Positions 1 to 6,411 of a stretch of 6,413 nt of DNA are shown in pieces (positions within the stretch are counted from its first letter, which is position 1; every line of letters begins with the position of its first letter). The notes below the pieces were generated by a model. It did not search any database. It was not told the DNA's origin and saw only the letters and a program-made list of their open reading frames with translations. A program made the position numbers and the translations under genes. The stretch is from Prevotellaceae bacterium (GTDB lineage: Bacteria; Bacteroidota; Bacteroidia; Bacteroidales; Bacteroidaceae): NCBI GenBank assembly GCA_030523505.1, contig JAUNIK010000057.1, positions 1-6,413 on the forward strand, written 5' to 3'.

Positions 1-835
1 TGCTCTCGCGGTTGTTGGTAATCTTGCCGATATACTCTGGGTAAGACTCCTTGTCAGTAAGCGAACCCGTATAGAAATAAGGATATGCCCCCTCGTCGCT
101 GTAGTCGTAACTAATGTTATAGTCAACCTTCAACACATCCGAAGGCAGAATGATACCACGGAATCGTCCTCCGGCAGCCTTCACTCCATCAACCTGCTTA
201 CCTGTGAAATCGTTCTTGAAGAAACCATGGCTCATCTCTGCATATCCACCAACAGATACGGCAAAGTTATCATTGAGCTTTCCATAGTGGTTGAGCGATA
301 CGCGACCATGATTATCGCCAGTGGCAAAACTCATGTTCACATCAGTACCATTGTAAACGAAAGGATTGCGAGTGTGTACCTTGATGATACCACCCATGGC
401 GTTGCGACCATAGAGTGTGCCCTGAGGACCACGGAGAATGTCGATACGCTCGATGTCATAGAAGTTGAAGTCGAAGGCCGACTTGTCCACCTGCGGGATG
501 TTGTCAACATACATGCCGACAGCAGGAGTATTGAGGCGTGAACCGATACCACGGATATACATCGCACTCGTCAGACGTGAACCGTAATCAGGCATGAAGA
601 AGTTTGGCACAACAGCCGAAACGCCTTTCAGAGATGTGATATGGTTGTCAGCCAACTGCTTTCCCGAGATAAGGCTCGACAATGCAGGTTGCTGACGCAT
701 AGTTCCGATTTCCTTTGGTGTGGACACGATTTCCACTGCATCGAGATTCACGACGCGTGTAGTGTCTGCCTCCACGGCTTTGCCAGTGAAAGCAAAGGAT
801 GTCATTAAAAATAACGACAAAAAGATTTGTTTCAT
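1..835 (-). CDS. TonB-dependent outer-membrane receptor, N-terminal part (runs off left edge)
   Basis: The minus strand is open from an ATG at 835 to the window edge, giving 278 complete codons with no stop; the C-terminal barrel lies outside. Residues 1-20 or 1-23 form a signal peptide (MKQIFLSLFL start, then a hydrophobic run ending GKA or VEA). A TonB-box-like stretch LDAVEIVST follows at 31-39. Residues about 48-157 are a plug domain with the family hallmarks YIRGIGSR (93-100), GMYVDNIP (107-114), DIERIDILRGPQGTLYGRNA (127-146) and GGIIKV. Alternating beta-strand sequence from about 160 onward is the start of the 22-strand barrel. It should import a scarce ligand across the outer membrane using TonB/ExbBD energy. 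It lacks the N-terminal carboxypeptidase-regulatory-like domain usual in SusC proteins, so it resembles iron-siderophore, haem or cobalamin receptors more than a glycan SusC. The cargo cannot be told from this part. Family call is very sure; substrate is open. Confidence 0.95.
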   Translation of the reverse strand, partial: MKQIFLSLFLMTSFAFTGKAVEADTTRVVNLDAVEIVSTPKEIGTMRQQPALSSLISGKQLADNHITSLKGVSAVVPNFFMPDYGSRLTSAMYIRGIGSRLNTPAVGMYVDNIPQVDKSAFDFNFYDIERIDILRGPQGTLYGRNAMGGIIKVHTRNPFVYNGTDVNMSFATGDNHGRVSLNHYGKLNDNFAVSVGGYAEMSHGFFKNDFTGKQVDGVKAAGGRFRGIILPSDVLKVDYNISYDYSDEGAYPYFYTGSLTDKESYPEYIGKITNNRES

Positions 836-859
836 ATAGTTATCCTAATAATTGCGGTG

Positions 860-891
860 CAAAGTTAGCAATTTTTTCTCACATGCGCAAT
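860..891 (-). promoter_or_regulatory. Bacteroidetes-type promoter of the TonB receptor gene
   Basis: On the minus strand, TAACTTTG (867 to 860) matches the Bacteroidetes sigma-ABfr -7 consensus TAnnTTTG exactly. An ATTG (891 to 888) stands 20 bases upstream and fits the -33 element. Transcription would start near position 853, leaving a leader of roughly 20 bases before the ATG at 835. The leader is AT-rich with only a weak AGGA-like stretch. This implies that the receptor is transcribed separately from the methyltransferase upstream. The motif match is seen; activity is inferred. Confidence 0.65.
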
Positions 892-918
892 CATTATTAG
901 TAAGTATATTCAACTTTC

Positions 919-949
919 GCAAGTTTTTGACTTGCTCAGTTTAAGTGAG
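919..949 (-). terminator. Tandem hairpins after the methyltransferase gene, possible terminator
   Basis: Bases 919-924 (GCAAGT) and 930-935 (ACTTGC) form a perfect 6-bp stem with a 5-base loop. A second smaller palindrome, CTCA/TGAG at 935-938 and 946-949, abuts it. They begin about 10 bases after the methyltransferase stop codon at 959-961 and lie upstream of the receptor promoter, which is where a terminator is expected. Neither stem is followed by a good U-tract in the minus direction (the sequence continues GAAAGTTGAATA), so this is not a textbook intrinsic terminator. It may only protect the 3' end of the mRNA. Confidence 0.35.
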
Positions 950-958
950 TTCTTGTCT

Positions 959-2161
959 CTACACTTTCTTGCATATTAAGATGATGTGGTTGTTGGCGGA
1001 ATCGGTTGTACCGAATAGGTAGTGCTCGCCACCGTCTTTCAGTTTCAGACGCTTACGCAACTCCTCGGCTGTGAGTGGGAAATTCCTCACGGCAATATTA
1101 GCCTTGCTGATACCTGATAGTGCGCCTTTCATTTCCTTTTTGTTCATTGATGATACAGCCATAATCTTGAACCTTCTTCCCGGAAAATCCACGGTTTCAT
1201 CGCTGATAAGAAGGTTTGAGTGCGCTCCGATTTTCTTCACTCCGAACCGTTCGCAGAGCAGTCCGAAGCATCCCGCCTTCATGAGCGATACATTAGGTTC
1301 ATAGAGTATGTTGTCCGGCTGAATAGCCTCTGAAAGGATGCTGCTTGATGCGGAACTGTCATCGGTGTTTCGAAAATGGAATATGTCATCGTCGTTGACA
1401 CAGAAAACCTCTGTGTGGGTTGTTTCCTCTTGACTCATCACGACGAGAAGTTCCTTGCACTCGTTTTTAACGGAAACGATATGCAGTTCAGTGGCGCATC
1501 CAAGATCAGCTAAAGTCTTGTGCCAGTCGATCATCGGCGACAGTTTCACCATCACCGTCTGTGCCTTCTCCAATAGTGTGTTTTTTAGTTCAAGGATGTT
1601 AGGTGTGCAGTCCTCCAATGCGTATGTCCGAGCCCCATGCGAATCTCGGCGAGCTGGGTCGAGATACGCAAAAAAGAGCGGTTTCATCGAGTTTATGAAC
1701 TCCGTGCCATCTCCGCAAACCACCTCTGCCTGATTCAATCCCAGTGCTTTGAAATTCTTTGTTGCAATCTCGCAGAGATGCTCCTGGCGTTCTACATAAA
1801 CAGCCTTTGGGAAGCCTTTCGCCATATAGGAGAAGTCAACGCCAAAACCACCGGTGATGTCGATGAAACAATCCTCAAAGGAAGTTGAGGCGTTCTCCCG
1901 CTGTTGGCTAACAATTCGTTGCACTATGTCAGCCTTGTATTTGGCCGTCTGTTCACTTGAACACTGTTCCATAGAGATACGAGGAGGGTAGGTGATACCC
2001 TCGTGGGCAGCCCATGCAGGCAACTTCTCGCGAGCCGTCTGCCAACCCGCAATCTGGTTGAGGGCAAAGACCATATCGACATCAGGAAACTTCGCCCCCA
2101 TGAGGGCGAGTTTCTTGACGTCGTCATTCTTGTATTTCTCTATGAACTCAGCAGTAGTCAT
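959..2161 (-). CDS. Class I SAM-dependent methyltransferase, PG_1098/THUMP-like family
   Basis: 400 residues, soluble, with no signal peptide. The N-terminal ~90 residues are mostly helical. A Rossmann methyltransferase domain follows at about 95-245: the SAM-binding motif I is DITGGFGVD (101-109), the acidic residue after strand 2 is E124 in YVERQ, GDGTEF is at 150-155, and the motif IV region is LDPARRD (167-173), followed by VKLSPMID (205-212). A middle segment with VKNECKELLV (231-240) and LYEPNVSLMKAG (286-297) resembles the ferredoxin-like domain of Porphyromonas PG_1098. The C-terminus (about 328-400, with NFPLTAEELRKRLKLKDGG at 360-378 and YLFGTT at 381-386) resembles the THUMP-like domain of the same family. 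An RNA substrate is therefore likely, but the target base is unknown. DPARRD is not the (N/D)PPY motif of amino-methyltransferases acting on exocyclic nitrogens. The ATG lies three bases after the arabinofuranosidase stop, so the two genes are probably co-transcribed and translationally coupled. Family call comes from remembered domain patterns, not a search. Confidence 0.88.
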   Translation of the reverse strand: MTTAEFIEKYKNDDVKKLALMGAKFPDVDMVFALNQIAGWQTAREKLPAWAAHEGITYPPRISMEQCSSEQTAKYKADIVQRIVSQQRENASTSFEDCFIDITGGFGVDFSYMAKGFPKAVYVERQEHLCEIATKNFKALGLNQAEVVCGDGTEFINSMKPLFFAYLDPARRDSHGARTYALEDCTPNILELKNTLLEKAQTVMVKLSPMIDWHKTLADLGCATELHIVSVKNECKELLVVMSQEETTHTEVFCVNDDDIFHFRNTDDSSASSSILSEAIQPDNILYEPNVSLMKAGCFGLLCERFGVKKIGAHSNLLISDETVDFPGRRFKIMAVSSMNKKEMKGALSGISKANIAVRNFPLTAEELRKRLKLKDGGEHYLFGTTDSANNHIILICKKV

Positions 2162-2164
2162 GTT

Positions 2165-3706
2165 TTACATTGTCTCCAGCACAACGATGCTATGAGCAGG
2201 AACCTTCACGGTAAGCTTGCCCTTAGCAATCTTTGCGCCCTTGAAGTCAGTAGGAGCAACAGTATTAGGGTGAGAGAAGTCATTATGGTCCTTCACGTCC
2301 TTGCAGGTGAGGATTCTGGCAGATACAATCTTACCCTCAACACCAGTAATATCGGCAGTCTGAGCCTTGTCGAGAGTGCTGTTCACAAGTGCCACAACAG
2401 TCTTGCCATCCTTCTTTGCAGCCGAAACGCTCAATGAAGGAATTGGACGACCAGTCTGGCTTGTTGTCACCTCAGTGTTGCATTCAACAGGAAGATATGT
2501 AGCACCCTGGAATGGATAATACATCTGGAAAACATGATAGGTAGGAGTGAGCACCATTCCGCCCTCTTTGTTGGTAAGGATCATTGACTGGAGTACATTC
2601 ACAATCTGTGCGATGTTTGCCATTCGTACGCGCTCGGCGTGACGATGGAAGATATTGAGCGAAAGACCAGCCACGATGGCATCGCGCATAGTGTTCTGCT
2701 GATACAGGTGACCAGGGTTGGTGCCTTCCTCAACTTCCCACCATGTTCCCCACTCATCAACCAACAAGCCGATGTTCTTCTTTGGATCCTTCTCATCCAT
2801 TATCTGCTCGTGCTTTGTTATCACCTGGTCGATTTCAAGACACTTTCCGAGAGTGTTATAATACTCCACATCATTGAACTCTGTTGCCTTGCCCTTGTTG
2901 TCCCAGCTGTCAACGGTGTAGTAGTGCAGCGACAGACCGTTCATACGGTTGCCAACCTGATCCATCAGAACGCGAGTCCAGTTGTAGTCGTAGTCGGAGG
3001 CACCACTGGCAATCTTATAAAGGTTATGTCCGTCCATGTTGCGTGCGTATGTAGAGTAGCGACGATACAGGTCGGCATAGTATTCAGGTCGCATGTTTCC
3101 ACCGCATCCCCAGCTTTCATTTCCTACACCGAGATACTTCACGCCCCATGCTTTGTCGCGACCGTTTTCACGACGCAGACGAGCCATAGGAGTATCGCCG
3201 TCAGAGTTCATGTACTCCACCCATTTTGCCATTTCCTCAACACTGCCGCTACCAACGTTGGCACTGATATAAGGTTCACAGCCCAGAATTTCGCAGAGGT
3301 TCAGGAACTCGTGGGTACCGAATGAGTTGTCCTCGATGGTGCCACCCCAGTTGTTGTTCTGGAGTTTAGGACGCTTTTCGCGAGGACCGATACCGTCCAT
3401 CCAGTGATATTCGTCGGCAAAGCAACCGCCAGGCCAACGGAGCACGGGTACATGGAGATCCTTCAAAGCCTGAAGCACATCATTGCGATAGCCGTTGGTG
3501 TTTGGAATCGAAGAATCTGGACCAACCCAGATACCACCATAGATACATGAACCGAGATGTTCGGCAAACTGTCCGTAGATTTCAGGGGCGATGGTGATAT
3601 TACCTTCTTTAGCAATGTTCACCTCGACATTTTGAGCAGAAGCCGAAAGCGAGAGGCAAGTGATGATGCCTAAGGCTATACAGCGGGTAAAAGAGATTGT
3701 TTTCAT
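2165..3706 (-). CDS. Secreted GH51 alpha-L-arabinofuranosidase
   Basis: 513 residues. Residues 1-24 are a type I signal peptide (basic MKTISFTR, hydrophobic core, SASA before Q25), so the mature enzyme is exported, probably to the periplasm; there is no lipobox cysteine. Family 51 hallmarks are intact: GQFAEHLG near 45-52, WPGGCFADEY (91-100), the acid/base Glu197 in GVGNESWG, LSLHYYT (258-264, with the conserved His261), the nucleophile Glu318 in LLVDEWGTWW, and NIFHRHAERV RMANIAQ (351-367, written here in two parts). The (beta/alpha)8 barrel spans about 35-390 and a C-terminal beta-sandwich about 395-513. Length fits the roughly 500-residue AbfA-type enzymes, with a signal peptide added. 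It should release terminal alpha-L-arabinofuranosyl units from arabinan or arabinoxylan fragments with retention of configuration. No SusC/SusD pair or sensor lies beside it in the window. Alpha-arabinofuranosidase is the strong call; side activity on related furanosides cannot be excluded. Confidence 0.97.
   Translation of the reverse strand: MKTISFTRCIALGIITCLSLSASAQNVEVNIAKEGNITIAPEIYGQFAEHLGSCIYGGIWVGPDSSIPNTNGYRNDVLQALKDLHVPVLRWPGGCFADEYHWMDGIGPREKRPKLQNNNWGGTIEDNSFGTHEFLNLCEILGCEPYISANVGSGSVEEMAKWVEYMNSDGDTPMARLRRENGRDKAWGVKYLGVGNESWGCGGNMRPEYYADLYRRYSTYARNMDGHNLYKIASGASDYDYNWTRVLMDQVGNRMNGLSLHYYTVDSWDNKGKATEFNDVEYYNTLGKCLEIDQVITKHEQIMDEKDPKKNIGLLVDEWGTWWEVEEGTNPGHLYQQNTMRDAIVAGLSLNIFHRHAERVRMANIAQIVNVLQSMILTNKEGGMVLTPTYHVFQMYYPFQGATYLPVECNTEVTTSQTGRPIPSLSVSAAKKDGKTVVALVNSTLDKAQTADITGVEGKIVSARILTCKDVKDHNDFSHPNTVAPTDFKGAKIAKGKLTVKVPAHSIVVLETM
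2174..2177 (-). promoter_or_regulatory. Shine-Dalgarno-like GGAG for the methyltransferase, inside the end of the GH51 gene
   Basis: On the minus strand a GGAG (2177 to 2174) sits in the Leu-Glu codons near the end of the arabinofuranosidase gene, 12 bases before the methyltransferase ATG. The spacing is long for a Shine-Dalgarno, and Bacteroidetes depend little on one. Its position still supports reinitiation after the upstream stop and supports 2161 as the start. Confidence 0.35.
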
Positions 3707-3753
3707 ACGATATAATTTATATAGTAAACGGTAATTGTTTTGATTTCTGCCTA

Positions 3754-3783
3754 CAAAGGTATTGTTTTTTTTGCGAATCTAAA
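3754..3783 (-). promoter_or_regulatory. Probable promoter of the GH51-methyltransferase pair
   Basis: On the minus strand TACCTTTG (3761 to 3754) matches the -7 consensus TAnnTTTG exactly. A poor -33 candidate, TTTA(G), lies about 18-19 bases upstream near 3783-3780. The expected start of transcription is near 3747, giving an AT-rich leader of about 40 bases before the ATG at 3706. The weak -33 box would fit a promoter that needs an activator, but that is inference only. Confidence 0.55.
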
Positions 3784-3856
3784 TGATTTATGTTATATTT
3801 CTACAAATAATTATACTATTCTTCTCATGAATTATAAATAATTCCCGTAAAAACTG

Positions 3857-3864
3857 TAACTTTG
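3857..3864 (+). promoter_or_regulatory. -7 element of the probable efflux operon promoter
   Basis: TAACTTTG on the plus strand matches the TAnnTTTG consensus and is identical to the -7 box of the TonB receptor promoter. No TTTG-like -33 box stands at the expected distance; the sequence around 3830-3838 is only AT-rich. Transcription would start near 3871, leaving a leader of about 80 bases before the TolC-family start at 3951. It lies about 95 bases from the -7 element of the divergent GH51 promoter. Confidence 0.55.
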
Positions 3865-3937
3865 CATCCGGTTTTCGCGCTTTCAGGATATTGTGGCGGG
3901 AAGTTTATTGAAATGGTGAAAATAAATAACCGAAATT

Positions 3938-3943
3938 AAAGGA
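3938..3943 (+). promoter_or_regulatory. Ribosome-binding region of the TolC-family gene
   Basis: AAAGGA lies 7 bases before the ATG at 3951 and 13 bases before a second in-frame ATG at 3957. The spacing favours the first ATG (protein starting MNMKSLRN) over the shorter MKSLRN form; the signal peptide works with either. Confidence 0.5.
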
Positions 3944-3950
3944 AAAAGAT

Positions 3951-5300
3951 ATGAATATGAAAAGTTTAAGAAATGTGCTTGCTACAGCATTGGTGGCTTT
4001 TGCATTTCCTGTTTTTGCTCAGGAAAATGCAACACCTGTAGTAGGTACTCTCGACCTTGATCTTGCCAGAGCTATAGAGATTGCTTTGGCAGAGAACCCA
4101 ACCATCAGGGTGGCCGACAAAGATGTTGAATTGAAGAAAGTCGCTGATAAGGAGGCGTGGATGAACCTGTTGCCTACACTCGATGCCCAACTTGCTCTCC
4201 AGCACAGTATCAAGGTGGCAGCCATCAAGACTCAGATGGGTGAATTCAAGATGGGTATGGATGGATCAACCACAGCACAGGGTTCTCTCAACCTCACTCT
4301 CCCAATCTTCGCACCAGCTGTTTATCAGAATATGAAGATGACAAAGGACGATATCCTCCTCGCTCAGGAAAAGGCGCGTGGCAGTCGTCTTGATCTCGTC
4401 AATCAGGTGACAAAGGCATATTATTCTGCACTCCTTGCAAAGGACAGCTACAAGGTGATGCAGAAGAGCTACGACCTCACAAAGCAGACCTTCGACGTAG
4501 TGTCAAAGAACTATGAGGTAGGTCGTGTGAGCGAGTACGACAAGATTTCTGCTGACGTGCAGACACGTTCAATGAAGTCGGCAGTGACAAGTGCTGAGAC
4601 AGGTCTCACACTTGCCCTCCTTCGTTTGAAAGTGCTTATGGGCGTGACAGAGAATGTTGATATCAACATCAACGATGACCTCCGCAACTATGAGAACGGT
4701 CTCTCGTTGGTTGATGCTGACACAGCAATCCTTGAGATTGGTAACAACACCAACCTCCGTCAGTTGGACTACAATGCTACTCTCCTTCAGCATGCCAATA
4801 AGATTTTGAAGACCAACTTCATGCCAACAGTAGTGGCTCAGGCGGCTTATCAGTATCAGTCATACTCAAACCCTAACTGGAACATCTTCATGTATCACTA
4901 TTCTCCAAGTTCAACCCTCTCGTTTGCGGTGTCTATTCCAATCTTCCACGCAAGCAACTGGACAAAGCTCAAGAGCAACCGTCTCCAGATGGAGCAGCTC
5001 AAGGACAGTCGTGAGAATGCAGAGCGCCAGTTGAAGATGGCAGTTGAGAGCTATCGTCGTAACATGGCTTCAACAATTGCCCAGGTGGAGTCGAACAAAG
5101 AGGCTATCGTTCAGGCCGACAAGGCTGTGACTATCTCAAGCAAGCGCTATGAGGTGGGTCGTGGTACAATCCTTGAGGTTAACCAGAGCGAGACAGCTCT
5201 CACACAGGCAGAGCTCACCTACAACCAGAGCATCTACGACTATCTGTCGAACAAGGCCGACCTCGACTACACCCTCGGTCGTGAGACATATATTAAATAA
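3951..5300 (+). CDS. TolC-family outer-membrane efflux channel protein
   Basis: 449 residues. Residues 1-23 are a signal peptide (cleavage VFA before Q24), with no lipobox, so it is not acylated like the OprM group. Two OEP repeats follow, roughly 35-230 and 255-445, and the internal duplication is visible directly: LPTLDAQLAL (74-83) matches MPTVVAQAAY (291-300), LPIF (117-120) matches IPIF (329-332), and YEVGR occurs at 188-192 and 400-404, each before a long coiled-coil helix. This is the TolC architecture, in which a trimer forms an outer-membrane beta-barrel plus a periplasmic alpha-helical tunnel. Length is usual for the family. It is followed after 34 bp by the adaptor gene, so it should be the exit duct of a tripartite pump. 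Beyond the first 70 or so codons leucine is mostly CTC or CTT, as in the adaptor gene, so the pair looks co-evolved rather than recently assembled. Exported substrates cannot be deduced. Confidence 0.95.
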   Translation: MNMKSLRNVLATALVAFAFPVFAQENATPVVGTLDLDLARAIEIALAENPTIRVADKDVELKKVADKEAWMNLLPTLDAQLALQHSIKVAAIKTQMGEFKMGMDGSTTAQGSLNLTLPIFAPAVYQNMKMTKDDILLAQEKARGSRLDLVNQVTKAYYSALLAKDSYKVMQKSYDLTKQTFDVVSKNYEVGRVSEYDKISADVQTRSMKSAVTSAETGLTLALLRLKVLMGVTENVDININDDLRNYENGLSLVDADTAILEIGNNTNLRQLDYNATLLQHANKILKTNFMPTVVAQAAYQYQSYSNPNWNIFMYHYSPSSTLSFAVSIPIFHASNWTKLKSNRLQMEQLKDSRENAERQLKMAVESYRRNMASTIAQVESNKEAIVQADKAVTISSKRYEVGRGTILEVNQSETALTQAELTYNQSIYDYLSNKADLDYTLGRETYIK

Positions 5301-5334
5301 GGTAATAAAAAGAAAAACGAAAAAAACATAGAAT

Positions 5335-6387
5335 ATGAAGATCAAGTATTTAGCAATGGCAATGGCAGCCTTGCTCGTCGTTTCTTGTGGAAAGAAGAAG
5401 GATGCAGAGGCTGCAGTAGACGAACTGCCACAGGTGAAGATCGCAACAGTGTCTTCACAGGATGTAGCACAGACAGAGGAGTACACAGCAACCGTAGAGA
5501 GTGATGTGAAGAACAATATCGCTCCTAACGCACCACTCCGTATTGAGAAGATTCTCGTTGAAGTAGGCGACAATGTAAGCAAAGGTCAGTGCGTGGTACG
5601 CCTCGACCAGTCAAATCTTGACCAGTTGAAACTGAACATTGCCAACCAGCAGTCAGTAATCGATAACTTTGAAATTGACTTCAACCGTATTGAGCAGCTC
5701 TATAAGGTTGGTGGTGTGAGCAAGGCAGAATACGACAACGCTAAGGTCAACCTCAACAGTCAGAAGACTCAGTTGAATGTCCTTAAGTCTCAGCTTGCAC
5801 AGTTGGCAAAGAACACAGCCCTCTATGCACCTATCAGTGGTGTTGTCACAACTCGTAACTATGACGATGGTGATATGTACTCAGGTCAGCCAGTGCTCAC
5901 TATCGAGCAGACCAACCCAGTGAAGATTCTCTGCAATGTCAGCGAGAATCACTACAAGGAGTTAAAGAAGGGTCAGGCTGTTGATATCACTCTCGATGCT
6001 TACGAAGGTGAGGTATTCACTGGTAAGGTCACAATCGTATATCCATCTGTTGACGTAGCAACCCACACATTCCCGGTAGAGATTACCATCAACAACCCTG
6101 CACAGAAGGTGCGTCCAGGTATGTTCGCTCGTGCCACAATCAGTTTCGGTTCAAAGAACCATGTGCTCATTCCAGACGAGGCTCTCGTAAAGCAGATTGG
6201 TGCTGGCGACCGTTATGTATATGTGTATGATCCAAAGGCACAGACCGTTTCTTACAACAAGATTGAGCTTGGCAAGCACATCAACGACACTTATGAGATT
6301 ATCAGCGGTGTAAACGTTGGCGATCAGGTAGTAATCGCTGGTCAGTCTCGTCTTGCTAACGGTAAGAAAGTTAAGGTAGTGAAGTAA
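5335..6387 (+). CDS. RND efflux periplasmic adaptor lipoprotein (HlyD/AcrA family)
   Basis: 350 residues. A lipoprotein signal ends in LVVSC with Cys18 as the acylated residue. It is followed by GKKKDAE, which lacks the acidic surface-export signal of Bacteroidetes lipoproteins, so the protein should stay in the periplasm. Domains in order: barrel-sandwich (lipoyl-like) halves at about 55-92 and 161-190 (LYAPISGVVT at 163-172, then DDGDMYSGQPV), an alpha-hairpin between them (about 93-158, with FNRIEQLYKVGGVSKAEYD at 116-134), a beta-barrel at about 195-270 ending RPGMFARATI (260-269), and the membrane-proximal domain at about 275-350. It bridges an inner-membrane RND transporter to the TolC channel encoded just upstream. 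The ATG at 5335 is preceded by A-rich sequence with no Shine-Dalgarno, and the Lys-bearing n-region supports this start over the later Met8 or Met10. The AcrB-like permease expected next is not in the window. Confidence 0.95.
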   Translation: MKIKYLAMAMAALLVVSCGKKKDAEAAVDELPQVKIATVSSQDVAQTEEYTATVESDVKNNIAPNAPLRIEKILVEVGDNVSKGQCVVRLDQSNLDQLKLNIANQQSVIDNFEIDFNRIEQLYKVGGVSKAEYDNAKVNLNSQKTQLNVLKSQLAQLAKNTALYAPISGVVTTRNYDDGDMYSGQPVLTIEQTNPVKILCNVSENHYKELKKGQAVDITLDAYEGEVFTGKVTIVYPSVDVATHTFPVEITINNPAQKVRPGMFARATISFGSKNHVLIPDEALVKQIGAGDRYVYVYDPKAQTVSYNKIELGKHINDTYEIISGVNVGDQVVIAGQSRLANGKKVKVVK

Positions 6388-6390
6388 GTA

Positions 6391-6411
6391 AAATTGGTAA
6401 ATTGTAAATTG
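6391..6411. repeat. Short tandem AAATTG(G)T repeat at the right edge
   Basis: Directly after the adaptor stop codon, AAATTGGT, AAATTGT and AAATTG follow head to tail, a three-copy array with a period of 7-8 bases. Such AT-rich short-period arrays occur between genes in Bacteroidales, by general recollection. The array is cut by the window end, so its full copy number is unknown, and three short AT-rich copies could also arise by chance. Confidence 0.5.

Noticed and set aside
227..541. Plus-strand open frame of 104 codons in the left part of the window
   Set aside because: It is antisense to the plug domain of the TonB receptor, whose minus-strand reading keeps all plug motifs.
2003..2437. 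Plus-strand open frame of 144 codons spanning the GH51-methyltransferase junction
   Set aside because: It lies antisense to two well-supported genes, has no recognisable family features and no convincing start signal.
2639..3325. Long open frame of 228 codons on the plus strand, opposite the GH51 gene
   Set aside because: The opposite strand holds a complete GH51 enzyme with both catalytic glutamates. The antisense product has no recognisable domain and no promoter-like start, so it is a by-product of the codon use of the real gene.
2165..3706. Polysaccharide utilisation locus built around the GH51 gene
   Set aside because: No SusC/SusD pair, hybrid two-component sensor or second glycoside hydrolase is present in the window. 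The receptor at 1-835 lacks SusC-type features and has its own promoter.
3866..3913. Possible structured leader or riboswitch upstream of the TolC gene (ATCC/GGAT and TTTCA/TGAAA pairings)
   Set aside because: The pairings are only 4-5 bp with large loops and are mutually exclusive in part, which is expected by chance. No known riboswitch core could be recognised.
5136..5582. Minus-strand open frame of 148 codons with a hydrophobic stretch, across the TolC-adaptor junction
   Set aside because: It is antisense to the TolC C-terminus and the adaptor N-terminus. The hydrophobic run mirrors the A-rich intergenic sequence and the lipoprotein signal rather than a true membrane protein.
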